A stretch of DNA of 64,000 nt from Diplonema papillatum (GCA_030068145.1 JAPJBO010000305.1:62001-126000), one strand, 5' to 3'; positions 39,084 through 49,156 are shown, counted from the stretch's first letter. The notes: a model not told the origin generated them from the sequence alone. A program made the numbers and translations.

Positions 39084-40929
39084 GGGCACCCCCCACCTTT
39101 GCGAGTGGCGGAGGATAGTCATAGTGTGGTACTCATTTGCATGCGAATGACTCCCCACTAACGCAGCAAGAAGACGAGTGGTGCAGAATACCCATGCAAC
39201 CGTTCTTGCCCTCTCAGGCCACTCACAGAGTCGGACGGCAACACCGATGCTGACCCACACTATGTGTGCATGCCGACAGACCGTTGAGCCTCCCGGCTAC
39301 CTCTTGCAAGTGGACGGAACGCGAGTCCTCTGAGGGAAGACTTTACTTCTGGTGGAGTCTTCAATTACCTCGCGGCGTTGCGTTCGCCGGACCCCCGCGT
39401 GGAAACGCACTGCACAACGCAAGCGCCGCGAAGGGGGTAGTGGTCCTCAAAGTGCCCCGTCGGCCGCGGCGCGTGGCCGCGTCCACTCTTGTCTTGTTCC
39501 CTTTCTCGCAAGCAATCACAAGATGTCAAAACCAACATAGAAGCTTTATTCGTTTTGTTTTTCATGTGCAAACCGCGCTTTACTTTGCTCCTCTTGCTTC
39601 AACATGAAATACGTGATCCGTGCGCCACCATCTAGAGAAGTGTGACCGCAGCGATCGGCACTCTTTGTACACCTTACGAGGCTAAGTGCAGGCATCAGAT
39701 CCCGTTGTAGTCGATCCTACTCCTTCTCACAGTGATCTGCCTGCACTTCGTTCATTCGAACGGCCAGTGTCCTCTCCGACACAAACAACTTTTGGCCTGT
39801 CAACTCCGTATTCCCGAAAACCTGTTTTTTGCCGGTACGTAGATCCATTGGGCCGGCGCAGGGCCGAGGGACGGAAATAGAGCGTGCTTTCATTTTTACC
39901 GAAATCTCCCGGAAGGTGCACACGCACCGTTCCCCGAAACGTTCTGGAATGCTGAGCGGAAGGATTCCGCAGAAAGCGGAGCACCAAACGAGGTTCTTGT
40001 GCCTTTGCCAACCCCCGTCGCAGCAGATGTTCGGATCCGTGATACATATCACGTATCTGACGTGTACCACGCAGCGCGGTTTGAGTAGCCTGTGATACGT
40101 GATGCGTATGACAGATTCAGGCGTAGTACATCATTGCGTTGCGGGGGCGGGAAATGGTAATAAACCGGTTGCCACGCGACACCACAGGCAGGTACTGAGC
40201 ACCCTTGCACCTAGACAAAGCAGCTCCGCGGCCGGTGAGTTTGGCCGATTAATAATTTATGTATTTGTTGATACCGTTCATCGACACCTGCAACCGCCGG
40301 CGGTTCCCGTGTCTCTTCGTTATCGTCTGTTTCCCTGTTATTTCGTTTGCTGTGAGTATCTCCGAGCAATGGCGGTTCTTGTCCAACCGCTTCAGCGGTT
40401 GTACCTCCAAGGACGACAGTTACATGCTCCAAACTGGCTTGACCGTTTATCTTGCGCAGTTGGGTTTATGGCGTCGCCTGCCGTTCTTGTGTCCGGTTGA
40501 CTTGAGTGATGGCACATCGGATCTGAAAAAGATGTTCCAGGAACCTTCGTGCCGTGTGCTCACCGGGCTCATGGGATCACATATCACTGAAGAAGTCACG
40601 CATCGAACAAGGGAGCTGTTCCGTAAACCTTTTCGTGTCGTTTGCCCACTATACCGACGCAGTGAGGAGATTTTTATTGTTCGATTGCGGGCGGAGAAAC
40701 AGCATACTTACTCATTGAGAGCGAAGAGGTAAATCGGAGTTCGTCGATACGCGACTTGCCGGGTCGCGGTGTGTGCGCATATCCCGTTGGGGTGTTGCTA
40801 CTCTCGGTTCGGATCGCCGAGTGAACTTTTGTATCGCGCCAGTCGATTGATCGGGCAAGTTGACCATCACCCTCAGGCAACCAGTCGGGTGAGCATTGCC
40901 GCTACCGAACACTTAAAGAAACAGACAAA
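39084..40929. other. Intergenic, no recognised gene
   Basis: A 157-codon frame (40259-40732) lacks motifs. CAACCGCT-TC-AGCGGTTG (40384-40401) is another short perfect hairpin. TTGTTGATACCGTTCATCGACACC near 40265 resembles a segment near 37945, so part of this region is duplicated. Confidence 0.5.
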
Positions 40930-41546
40930 ATGACTACCTGCTCCCAGCGGAAAGACGGTCTGGAGCTTCACCACTGGATGGGTGACGAAAAGTCGAAAGC
41001 CGGATGGGTGAACACCAGCCTACGCGACGGAGGCGACGTCGACGCAAGCACCCACATGTACCAGCGGAGGGGTAAAATTCAGGTGTGGAAGGACCTTCTC
41101 GCGAAGAAGCCCGTCCCGCGGAAAAGGGCTAGCAAATACAGCCCGGAGGAAGCGAGCAAAATGCTGGTCGCCTTCCAGAAGGGTTCCATGCACCGCCAGG
41201 GCATGATGCTGACCTGCCACGTCACCGGGCAAACGCTCCCCTACAACGAAATCGTGCGCGCGTCCGGCTGCAGAGAAGAGATGGTCTGCCGTGCCCTTGT
41301 TGCCGCCAACGTGGCCCGCAGCGCCATCCAGTTCACGCCCCCATCTGCCCCGGTCCCCACGTTCGTCTCCGCTGAGGAGTTCCTGGGTGAGGACGGCGAG
41401 AAGTACAGAAGCCAGGCGCAGATCTACTCCGACGAGGCGCTCCGCAACTACAAGCAGAGCATGCAGGAGGTTATCCAGTGGGCAGCCAACAACATGAACG
41501 ATGGACCGGCGAAGGTCAATAAAGTGCTCATGCAGGCCATCCCCGA
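40930..41546 (+). CDS. EF-hand protein, exon 1
   Basis: First of four exons (40930-41546, 41996-42065, 42375-42446, 44973-45476) giving a predicted 420-residue protein with consistent phases 2, 0 and 0. Residues 1-205 are encoded here and form an uncharacterised N-terminal region: a polar start (MTTCSQRKDGLELHHWMGDE), a basic KPVPRKRASKYSPEEASKML segment and a helical part around IYSDEALRNYKQSMQEVIQW. The EF-hand loops lie in the later exons. The exon ends CCCGA|GTATGC. An AG (AAACAG) lies 5 bases before the ATG, as for other genes here. Probably a calcium-responsive cytosolic protein; no orthologue recognised. Confidence 0.8.
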
Positions 41547-41601
41547 GTATGCCCACCTACCGTGTCAACCCCCTTTCTTTGCCCTGGCATTGCAATCTTT
41601 C

Positions 41602-41666
41602 GTAGTCGTGGGGCGACCGGATTCTCCCCCGGAGAGATGGTCCCTGCACTCTAACTCGTCTCTCGG
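41602..41666 (+). repeat. Short interspersed repeat ending in (CT)n, copy 2
   Basis: Second copy of the family at 8236, slightly diverged, within intron 1 of the EF-hand gene. Confidence 0.8.
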
Positions 41667-41835
41667 AAAGTCAGCGCGATAGCGATGACAACGAGAACAC
41701 GAAAAATGACAGGAGGGTGGGACGGGGCCCTGGGACTGCTATGGCGTGACAAGCTCTCTTTCTCTCTTTCGCCATCCAAGTTTCCACACGTGCAAAGTTG
41801 CCCCGGTGCTAACTCGAACGCCGCGGTCACCTTTC

Positions 41836-41914
41836 TGTAGTGGGGCGACCGGATACTCCTCGGAGAGATGGTCCCTGCACTCTAACTCGTCTCTCTCTCT
41901 CTCTCTCTCTCTCC
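41836..41914 (+). repeat. Short interspersed repeat ending in (CT)n, copy 3
   Basis: Third copy, about 230 bp after copy 2 in the same intron. Its CT tail provides the only long pyrimidine tract upstream of the exon 2 acceptor. Confidence 0.85.
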
Positions 41915-41995
41915 CTTTCTCTTGGCGTCGCGTTCTGGTGCGCAATCCGTCCTGAACGTTAGTGGCCCGCCCAAGCAAACCAACCAAATAAACAG

Positions 41996-42065
41996 GATCC
42001 GCGCAAAGTCTGCCGCAGTTGCGCGCGAAGTGCCTCTCGTCAAGATCGACATGCCGTCGGAAGAG
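41996..42065 (+). CDS. EF-hand protein, exon 2
   Basis: 70 bases after AATAAACAG completing a Glu codon, encoding IRAKSAAVAREVPLVKIDMP plus SEE, and ending GAAGAG|GTATCT in phase 0. Small linker exon. Confidence 0.65.
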
Positions 42066-42374
42066 GTATCTCACCCTTTTATCCATCAACTCAGACCGCT
42101 GACCAAGCTGCTGTGAAGGCTCCGTGACTGCGCCCAACTCGAGCCCCCTTCTAACAAAACACCTGCACTCTAAAAAAACCAACGTCCTACCACGAGAGAA
42201 CTGTCGGAGTGTCCAGTACCAAGAAGACATTGGTACAAGGTCCCGCCGCCCAAAACAACAGGGCAACCTTACCCGCCGAGACTGCCAACTGCCTACGTAC
42301 GCGTCGCGATCAAATACAATTCGAAACAGCCCTGCAATACAGTTTTACCTCCCGACTCCAACCCATCAACACAG

Positions 42375-42446
42375 GAGCAAGAGGAGATGTTCAACGAGCA
42401 CGACTCGAACAACGAAGGCGCGCTGAGTGTTGGCTCGTGCATGAAG
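42375..42446 (+). CDS. EF-hand protein, exon 3 (EF-hand loop)
   Basis: A 24-codon exon after CATCAACACAG, ending ATGAAG|GTGTGT, phase 0 on both sides. It encodes EEMFNEHDSNNEGALSVGSC: an EF-hand loop DSNNEGALSVGS at protein residues 239-250. It closely parallels the loop in exon 4 (MFREIDSDNSGYVEVGSVC), including the unusual Val-Gly-Ser at loop positions 10-12 in place of the usual final Glu. That internal similarity supports this tiny exon. Confidence 0.7.
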
Positions 42447-42497
42447 GTGTGTGCACATATTATGGCATATTCTTGATAACCAACTACATATAAAAGG

Positions 42498-42660
42498 TGT
42501 CACGGGATAAGCCGGCCGCCGCTGCTTAACTGCGTCTCAAGTCCACACTGCTTAACAGTGCATGAATATCCATGTGGTTCATGTACTTAAAAGAACTCAA
42601 TGCTTATCAGGGCATGCTAATCCATATGTTCATGTACTTAAAAGAACTCAATACTTAACG
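42498..42660 (+). repeat. Dispersed repeat, TGCTTAACAGTGCATG type, copy 2
   Basis: Related to 38020-38115; the unit ending GTTCATGTACTTAAAAGAAC is present twice in tandem here. Confidence 0.8.
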
Positions 42661-42830
42661 GTGTGAGGCGTGCAGAGCACTCGTCCGAAGGGACGCTCCC
42701 ACGGTAGAGATGTGCTGCCGGCACCATCACCACGCGAACGATGGGCAGCCGATCGCGGTGTGCACAGAGCACAGCACGACGAAGTGCGGCGAGCGCAAGT
42801 GCGGGCACCTTGCCTCATGCAGTGGCTTAT

Positions 42831-43784
42831 ATACACTCCAGTCCGTAATTAATCAATTTCTAATTCGTGAAGACCGCCAAATCCTTGAAAAAAATAATTA
42901 GTTCCTTCACGAAACAGAAATTCACAAAACACATGTTCATGATTTACAGGACCCCCAAAAGCACCCCCCGAACCCGCTCTTGCGCTGGCAGCTGTCCGGC
43001 AGCAGGACCAAGAGATCGTCGAAAGTACAGCCCCCGCAGTGGCTGATATCAAGGTCATGACCGATCGCGCCGAACTGCTCGGTGTTGTTCAAGCGGACTC
43101 GTGCGTTGGAATGCGGAGCACCCCAACAAAACCGTAGGCGTGGCTGTGGTGTCCAGGTGCGTGAACTACAAGCGCGAGCACAACGAGCACTTTTTTGTGT
43201 TAAGAATGCATTGTTGGTGCGTGTTGCGTGTTCTACCCGACGTGCGACACGCTACACACCAGCGAGATCACGTGTCGCCGATGTGGCGGGGTTGGGGAAT
43301 CCGGCTGCCTGCAGACTCGACTGACGGGCACAGCCGCGGTGCTGAAGAAGTTCACGCTGCCGGAAGACGCCGCCGATCAGGCGAACTGGATCTGCCCGCC
43401 TTGTTGCAGCGCGGCCCGAAGCCGCTGCTGACCCCCCCCCCCGCCGTCTCGCGTGGCCGGTAACGGCCAATCGACTTGCCGCGCTCGCGAGGGGAGCAAC
43501 GAAGGTGCGTGGCGCGGCTGCTGTCCCCGTGTGTTCCCGGGCTGCACATGTACTCGCACAGCTGGGGTATATGCGACTGCTGCGTGGTTGTTCTGCCTCC
43601 CTCTCACCTGGCAACCGCACTGTGGCCTGCCGGACCGGGGCCCCACCACCAGACTCCAGCAAAAACAAAATTTAAACCCCCCAGAAGCGCCCGTCAGAAA
43701 AAATAGTTAATTCCTTCACGAAATAGCTCTTCATAAAATACAATTTCGCAAGATTTTACTTTATTAATTACAGACTGGAGTGTA
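42831..43784. mobile_element. Inverted-repeat DNA element in intron 3 of the EF-hand gene
   Basis: The ends are inverted copies: ATACACTCCAGTCCGTAATT on the left and its near-perfect complement (one mismatch) ending GACTGGAGTGTAT on the right, with weaker AT-rich homology continuing inward (ATTAGTTCCTTCACGAAA on the left, TAGTTAATTCCTTCACGAAA on the right in the same orientation). About 950 bp, with pieces of a Cys-rich protein inside. Non-autonomous or decayed. Superfamily not determined; TA at the outer edge would fit Tc1/mariner-like insertion. Confidence 0.7.
43100..43436 (+). pseudogene. PHD-finger-like Cys-rich protein remnant
   Basis: Two overlapping frames look protein-derived. One (from 43101) has SRCVNYKREHNEHFFVL; the next (43228-43431) has YPTCDTLHTSEITCRRC followed by a central segment and NWICPPCC. 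The terminal W-x-C-x-x-C and earlier C-x-x-C pairs resemble a PHD finger. A frameshift near 43215 separates the halves. Just outside the element's left end, 42708-42825 encodes another Cys/His-rich stretch (CTEHSTTKCGERKCGHLASC), perhaps part of the same broken gene. Confidence 0.4.
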
Positions 43785-43791
43785 TGGGTCT

Positions 43792-43812
43792 GGTGCTCGG
43801 ACCAAGTCCGAG
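43792..43812. repeat. Short perfect hairpin
   Basis: TGCTCGGAC-CAA-GTCCGAGCA, 9-bp arms and a 3-base loop, just outside the right end of the inverted-repeat element. Confidence 0.85.
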
Positions 43813-44330
43813 CAACAAAAAAAAAAAAGCACAGAATGATGCCCCGGCTGGGGCCCAGTAGTAGTGCTACAGCACAGCAGTCACACTAGCAGTACACAGC
43901 ACCGGTTACTGCACCTTTGGATATCGTTGAAGCAACGTACAGCCTCAATTTTGGAACCTGCGACTTGCCCAACAGCTTGAAAAAGTTTCCGCGCCTGCGG
44001 CGCTGGTATTTCTGGCTTGTGTATTGTTTCATGACGTGTTGCCAAGAAAGCGAAGACCGCGGCTGTCCGCCCTGCTGTGCAGACTACTGCCAAGTGTTCT
44101 CGAATGATCCCGGCACACTGCTGTACCCCAACTCTCGCCTTATTCGATGGCTCTTTTGCTTCCCGAAGGGCAGTCTCTGTGGTGGACAGTAGCGACAACC
44201 GCAAAGAGGTGCACATAAACGTGCAGTTGTGCCGCAACTGGGATTTTTAGTAACTCCGAGCAACTTATGGACAGTTACGTGGGAGTACTTTTTATATATA
44301 AGGCCCTGGCCCTCATGCCCAGTGCTCCCG

Positions 44331-44754
44331 CTAACGAAAAAGTGCGAGGAATTCCTCAAAAAAAAAGAGGCTCGGAAAAAGAGGGTGAGGAATTCCTCAT
44401 GAGGAATTCCTCACCTTTTTCCCGGTGGTGGTAGCACCACAGTCTACTCATGGGCTGGCGGGCAGAAGTCTGGGGCTGCCACGGGGGCTGGAGCCGAGAA
44501 AGAGAGTCGAGGATCAGAAGCAGCCCTGGATTTCTTGACAGATTCTCTCCGAGTCGACACAAGTGTCTTGTTCCAAGTGATCTCTGGTCTGCGTCTACTC
44601 GTGCCAATGACTTACCAGCACACAGTGTCGAGTGGTGGTTGAATTTGAAATGGGCTGTTGCCTCCAGGAATGTGCAGTGTTTATTGTGACAAACAGACTG
44701 AGAAGTGCAAACCTTCTCCACCTGTACCGTACCGTTCGCTGGGGGACAAAGCCC
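44331..44754. repeat. Dispersed 430-bp repeat, copy 2
   Basis: Same orientation and extent as 4983-5412 with roughly ten percent difference. Downstream both copies are followed by unrelated sequence, which locates the right boundary near the CCGTACCGTTCGC motif. Confidence 0.85.
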
Positions 44755-44972
44755 CCCGGACCCCCCCTGGAGAAAAGCTTTCTCTGTCTCAGAGCGGCAA
44801 AAGAAAGTTGGTCGGGAATCCAAGGCAAAAACGAAGCTAACCTGCACAACACGATGAAAAAATTTGGGGGGCACCAAAAAAAAACAAGCCCCAAACAGGT
44901 TTTGGATTTCCTCACCAAAAGTGAGGTTAGCGGGAGCACTGCTCATGCCGTCAAAAAAAAAAAAACCCACAG

Positions 44973-45476
44973 GCCGTGACGAAGAGATGGCCCACGTTCA
45001 CGCACAAGCTCGCCATCACGCGCGCGTTTAAGCTGGCCGACGGCGGCCAGACGGGCCGCCTGATGTGGGAGGGCGAAGGCAACTCCGAGCTCGGCCAGTT
45101 CACGAGGTTCCTCAAGTACGTGCAGCAGTACACCGAGTTCTGGGACCGCTTCCACCAGTACGTTCCCGGGGCACGTCGCCTCGACTTGCAGGACTGGCTT
45201 CGCCTGGCGCCGAAGGTGCTCAACATGGGGGAGGCGTCGAAGCAGTCGCTCGAGCAGATGTTCCGCGAGATCGACAGCGACAACTCTGGGTACGTCGAGG
45301 TGGGCAGCGTCTGCATCTTCGCGGCGAAGGTGCAGGGCGACGCGGAGCTCAAGAACCAGACCGCCAACTGGCAGCCGTCCCGGGCTACCACGTGGTTCAA
45401 CCTCAGCCGGAACAAGTCCTGGGGCAAAGACGAGCCTACCCCGCCTGCGAGCTCGCGGTCGCAAAACTGGGCCTAA
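44973..45476 (+). CDS. EF-hand protein, exon 4 (C-terminus)
   Basis: 167 codons plus stop after an A-rich tract ending CCCACAG, phase 0. It begins AVTKRWPTFTHKLAITRAFK, has a weak EF-like loop DGGQTGRLMWEG (residues about 276-287), an aromatic helical stretch (FTRFLKYVQQYTEFWDRFHQ), and a clear EF-hand loop DSDNSGYVEVGS at residues 354-365. The C-terminal 40 residues are polar. The polypyrimidine signal is absent; the acceptor is preceded by 13 A residues. Confidence 0.8.
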   Translation, partial: AVTKRWPTFTHKLAITRAFKLADGGQTGRLMWEGEGNSELGQFTRFLKYVQQYTEFWDRFHQYVPGARRLDLQDWLRLAPKVLNMGEASKQSLEQMFREIDSDNSGYVEVGSVCIFAAKVQGDAELKNQTANWQPSRATTWFNLSRNKSWGKDEPTPPASSRSQNWA

Positions 45477-45548
45477 GCCCGTCGGCGCGGTTGCTCCCCC
45501 ATCTACATGAGCTCCCGTTCGTTTTCCAGTTCATTTTTATAGCCCCAA

Positions 45549-45705
45549 CAATCTTGCGGGGGGTCGCCCCTTCAATGTATTGCGCAAGGCTAAAAAGACG
45601 TAGGCCCCCCGGGCGTGTTTTGGGGGTTGGTCGGAATTCCTTGTGGCACGGGGAAACATACCAAGGGTGGGAAAACCGATCAACCGGCACGCACAACACC
45701 AAACG
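45549..45705 (+). repeat. Dispersed repeat downstream of the EF-hand gene, copy 1
   Basis: Related to 48391-48525 (CAATCTTGC, CCCTTCAATGTATTG, AAAAGACGTAGGC, GGTTGRTCRGAATTCCT and CGATCA-CCGGCA-GCACAA). It starts about 70 bases after the stop codon, so copy 2 may mark the 3' end of a lost paralogue. Confidence 0.75.
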
Positions 45706-45800
45706 AAGCGCCTGTCTTTTTTGGTCGGTTGTGACGACGAGGGAGGCACCGGCAAATTGTGCACCTGCACCGCGACAACTTGTTGCGTCAGGCCACAAGA

Positions 45801-45998
45801 CCGCTCGGAGGCGTTGAGGGAAACCGCGTACATCACCGGCCCACAAGCAACCCTTCTTCGTGGAAGCGGACGGTGCAATGCCACGCCCAATAGGCCACGA
45901 AAGACCGCTGGGAGGCGTTTGGGGGAAGTTGCGCACATGCCCGGGCCCACAGGCAACCCCTTCTTTCGTGGAAGCGGGCGTTGCAATGCCATGCCCGA
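45801..45998. repeat. Two tandem ~100-bp units
   Basis: AAGACCGCTCGGAGGCGTT...CTTCTTCGTGGAAGCGG and AAGACCGCTGGGAGGCGTT...CTTTCGTGGAAGCGG are adjacent diverged copies. Confidence 0.8.
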
Positions 45999-46245
45999 AG
46001 CCGAGTCCCCTCTTCTTCTAAACTCACCTTTTGTACGCACCCACTTCTAACCTTACAGACGAAGGCGTGACGCCACAAGCCCAAGGAAACGGGCCGATGT
46101 TCCTTAAAGAAAATGTGTGAGCAGTCAAAAAGAACCTGAAGAAAATATTGCGTGCTTTTTGCTTCTATTCGGCAGCACGTTCTTGCAGCGTAGTAGCGGC
46201 GGCAAAGCTGCCTGCCGAGAAAGGTGCTTCTCCCCCTTCAAGCGC

Positions 46246-46246
<1 letters not shown>

Positions 46247-46277
<31 letters not shown>
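46247..46277 (+). repeat. Poly-A run
   Basis: About 29 consecutive A residues; possible remnant of retroposition. Confidence 0.85.
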
Positions 46278-46279
<2 letters not shown>

Positions 46280-46533
46280 GAATTGAGAAAGATATGCCCA
46301 ATTGCCGTGCGGCTTTTGTTATTTGCCTACGCCCGAAGCAAGTTTCCACGTCCTGCAGAGTGAGAGTGAGAGAGCGAGTGAGAAATAGTGAAAAGTAACA
46401 ACAACGACAACAATGAAATTTAAGCAAAAGGTTGCCCTTCCCTCCGCGTCACCTGGACCGTGTGAGTTCCGACGTCCGGTGCCGCCGGAGTAATACTAAT
46501 GTGGTCCCTCCTACCACCGCCGCCACTACACAC

Positions 46534-46702
46534 GGTGAACTCCAGCAACTTTCGCTCGAGCTTAAGTCCGGCCTCAAGTGCGGGTGTGGCCACATCCGGA
46601 AATAGGGTGTGCACACCCTATTTCACACCCTATTTCACACCCTATTCGCGGGTGTTGGAGAGTCTGGTTTCACTCGAGCGAAAGTTGCTGGCGTTCAACG
46701 TG
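46534..46702. repeat. Inverted repeat enclosing a CACCCTATTT tandem array
   Basis: Arms of about 29 bp (core CCAGCAACTTTCGCTCGAG) at 46534-46562 and, inverted, at 46673-46702. Between them are three copies of a CACACCCTATTT unit. Could be a small foldback element. Confidence 0.75.
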
Positions 46703-46756
46703 TACCTTTCAGTCACCTCCCGCATCCTCCGGCCGCCCGCGGCTTGCCGCAGTTGA

Positions 46757-46988
46757 GATACCATGCAGGGTCAAAACCTTGTGTCTTTTTGGTAACAGGG
46801 ATTTCGACCCAAAAAAAAATATGGCCACCCATTTTTTTCTAAAAAAATATATTTGGAACAAATGCTGCGGTAATTTTTGATGAAGTTGAGCAATTTTTTT
46901 TTTTTCCCCCAATTTTTTTATTTGGGCTCTGTTGGCCCCGCGGCAGCGTTTTCCAAAAAGACACAAGGTTGTGACCCTGCGTGATACC
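46757..46988. mobile_element. Miniature inverted-repeat element (MITE) of the Mutator-like family
   Basis: 232 bp with inverted ends GATACCATGCAGGGTCA and TGACCCTGCGTGATACC, extended by AACCTTGTGTCTTTTTGG on both sides. The ends match those of the 1368-3611 element, and the AT-rich core matches the reverse complement of 3475-3610 (for example GCTGCGGTAATTTT and AAGTTGAGCAATTTTTT). It has no coding capacity. Confidence 0.9.
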
Positions 46989-47726
46989 GTGTCCAAGGCC
47001 CAGGCTCTCCTGATCCTCGTTCCGCGAGAGACTGCCCCCTTGGATCCGAGGGCTCCACCACTTCATTTTCCATGAAGCGCCCCCCTTCTCTTCCCCCCGT
47101 CCCAACCTGTGTGTCCGCCCCACCCTCTTCCCCTTCGCCGCCGTCAACCGTTCACAGCACACATCGTACGGCTACCAGCGCCAGCCGACCCCCCTCCTCC
47201 TCCTCCTCTGAAGCTTATAGCACAGCGGATGGACTAATGGCTAATGACCCAATTTGAAGAAGTATCCCGCGATGAACGCTGTCACTTTTTTTTTGTCGTA
47301 TAAGATCGAAGATCTTAGAAGATGAATACTATTCCGACGAGAACTAACACTTGTACAAAGGTTATTACCCCGTCGCTCCCGAGAAGAACACCGTAATTTT
47401 ACCCCTCGCTTCTTCTAAGTAAATGATCTAAAGGATCTAACAAATTGCGCGATGCCATCGCTTAATAAGTCTTTGCCTCGTTCGAGCTTCATCCTTTTTC
47501 CAAATCGATCGCTGCGACCTGCCTGCTTCTGGTGTTGCCTGAGGCGGCTGTTAAGCGTACAGAACCCGTGATTATCCTTCTATGTAAGAGAGAAGGGGCT
47601 GCAAACGTCCGCCAGTCAGAACGCCCCCGGCTGCGCCACCATCGGTGCAACAATCATCTTTGACAGGGCCACGGCTCGCTCCGCGCCCACGGCGCAACGA
47701 CTTGCGCCCGCCGTAGTAGTACGGGA

Positions 47727-47792
47727 TAGTAGTGGGGCGACCGGATACTCCTCGGAGAGATGGTCCCTGCACTCTAACTCGTCTCTCTCTGT
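47727..47792 (+). repeat. Short interspersed repeat ending in (CT)n, copy 4
   Basis: Almost the same as copy 3 (41836), including GGGGCGACCGGATACTCCTC and the CTCTAACTCGTCTCTCTCT tail. Confidence 0.85.
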
Positions 47793-48390
47793 AAACCGTC
47801 TCTCGAAGGAGACCTGACCCACCGGCTTCCTTCTGCGACGTGAAGCGGGCTAGCTTGTGTACTCGAATCGACGAACTCTTTTAACGGCCCATGTATGCGT
47901 GTACTCCCGACCCCCCGCCAACTCCCCCGAATGCCTCCCACGTTCGTTTTGCGGCAAAGTCCGTTCCGCCTCTTGGCGGCAACTCCAGAGCCCAGTAGTT
48001 CTTCCCTGCTCTGACTGATCTTCAAAGAAGGCCAAAAAGAGACTTGGTTGAAGGGGGGGCTCTGCGGGTTGTTCGTCGTCGGGCACAACGGGAAAAAAAA
48101 AAAAAAAAACAGGGGCGCTGCAAGCAACCCCCCCCCCGAAGCAAAGACGAGGAGGAGGCTCACTTCGCGCTGTACCCACACGTTTCCGTTCTTTCTTCTT
48201 GCTTCTTCACCTTCTTCTTTTCTTCTGGACGAACTGCCGCATCGCTTTCTGCTGCTGCTGGCGCTCGGAACGGCCACCCAGGCCGCGCCGATTGCACTCA
48301 TTTAGTTGAAAAAAGATGTGCCGGGTCTTCCTCCAGACTTGCTTGCGGAACCAGAAGGGCAGGCACGACCACTGCTCTTTTTAGTACTAA

Positions 48391-48525
48391 CAATCTTGCC
48401 GGTTGCCCTTCAATGTATTGTGCAGGCTGAAAAGACGTAGGCAGTGTTTTGGTGGTTGATCAGAATTCCTCACCTAAGAATATAGGGTAAATACAAGTAA
48501 AACGATCACCCGGCATGCACAAACA
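48391..48525 (+). repeat. Dispersed repeat, copy 2 of the 45549 sequence
   Basis: Diverged copy of the segment downstream of the EF-hand gene stop codon. Confidence 0.7.
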
Positions 48526-48784
48526 AACACTGCTCCTTTTCCCTGTCCCTTTTGGATAATGCCTTTCTAGCAAACCTGCTTGAGCCTTCGGTGCGTCTAG
48601 GGGGTTCGAGTGAGGACCTAAAAGAGAGACATGAGGTATTGGGCGATGAGCCCTGAGTGTTTGAAGTCACTTGCTTCAGAGCAGCCGCCATTTGTCGAAG
48701 TACGACGGGAAGAATTGAGCTGCCAAACACAACGTGCCCGGGAACACAGCCCGCAAATCCAGTGCGAAATCCAGTGGACCCGCA

Positions 48785-48950
48785 AAAACAGGCCCGGACA
48801 TGGCAAGCCATAACCCACAACGAAAGCGTGCACCAAATATACAACCCGTAACCATGTAGCCCTTTCTTGCTCTAAGAGAACCCATTCATGAACGGTCACA
48901 CGGAGACCCTAAACCCCCGGAATTTCAAGCGAACTTTAACTCTAAAAACA
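48785..48950 (+). repeat. 155-bp dispersed repeat, copy 2
   Basis: Direct copy of 36785-36950 with few differences. Confidence 0.85.
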
Positions 48951-49156
48951 GGGTGATCGCACTGGGTTTCACACTGGTGTGCCACAAAATGTACCGCACA
49001 CAATTTAACCCCCCGGTGCTGGAGCACACGCGTGCAAGAAAAGACGGACCGTCACCGACTGCGGCACCGTATGCAGGTGTGGATCTGGGCTAACTGTAGC
49101 TGGAAGTGCAGGGCGTGCTCGGAAGCCGTATCCCACCATTTTCCTGCGAAGACGAC

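Noticed and set aside
40259-40732. 157-codon frame upstream of the EF-hand gene
   Set aside because: No motif, no acceptor-like leader, and its beginning belongs to duplicated sequence also present near 37945.
48231-48305. Signal-peptide-like sequence FLLLLALGTATQAAP
   Set aside because: The frame stops three residues later and no continuation in any frame or splice path is evident.
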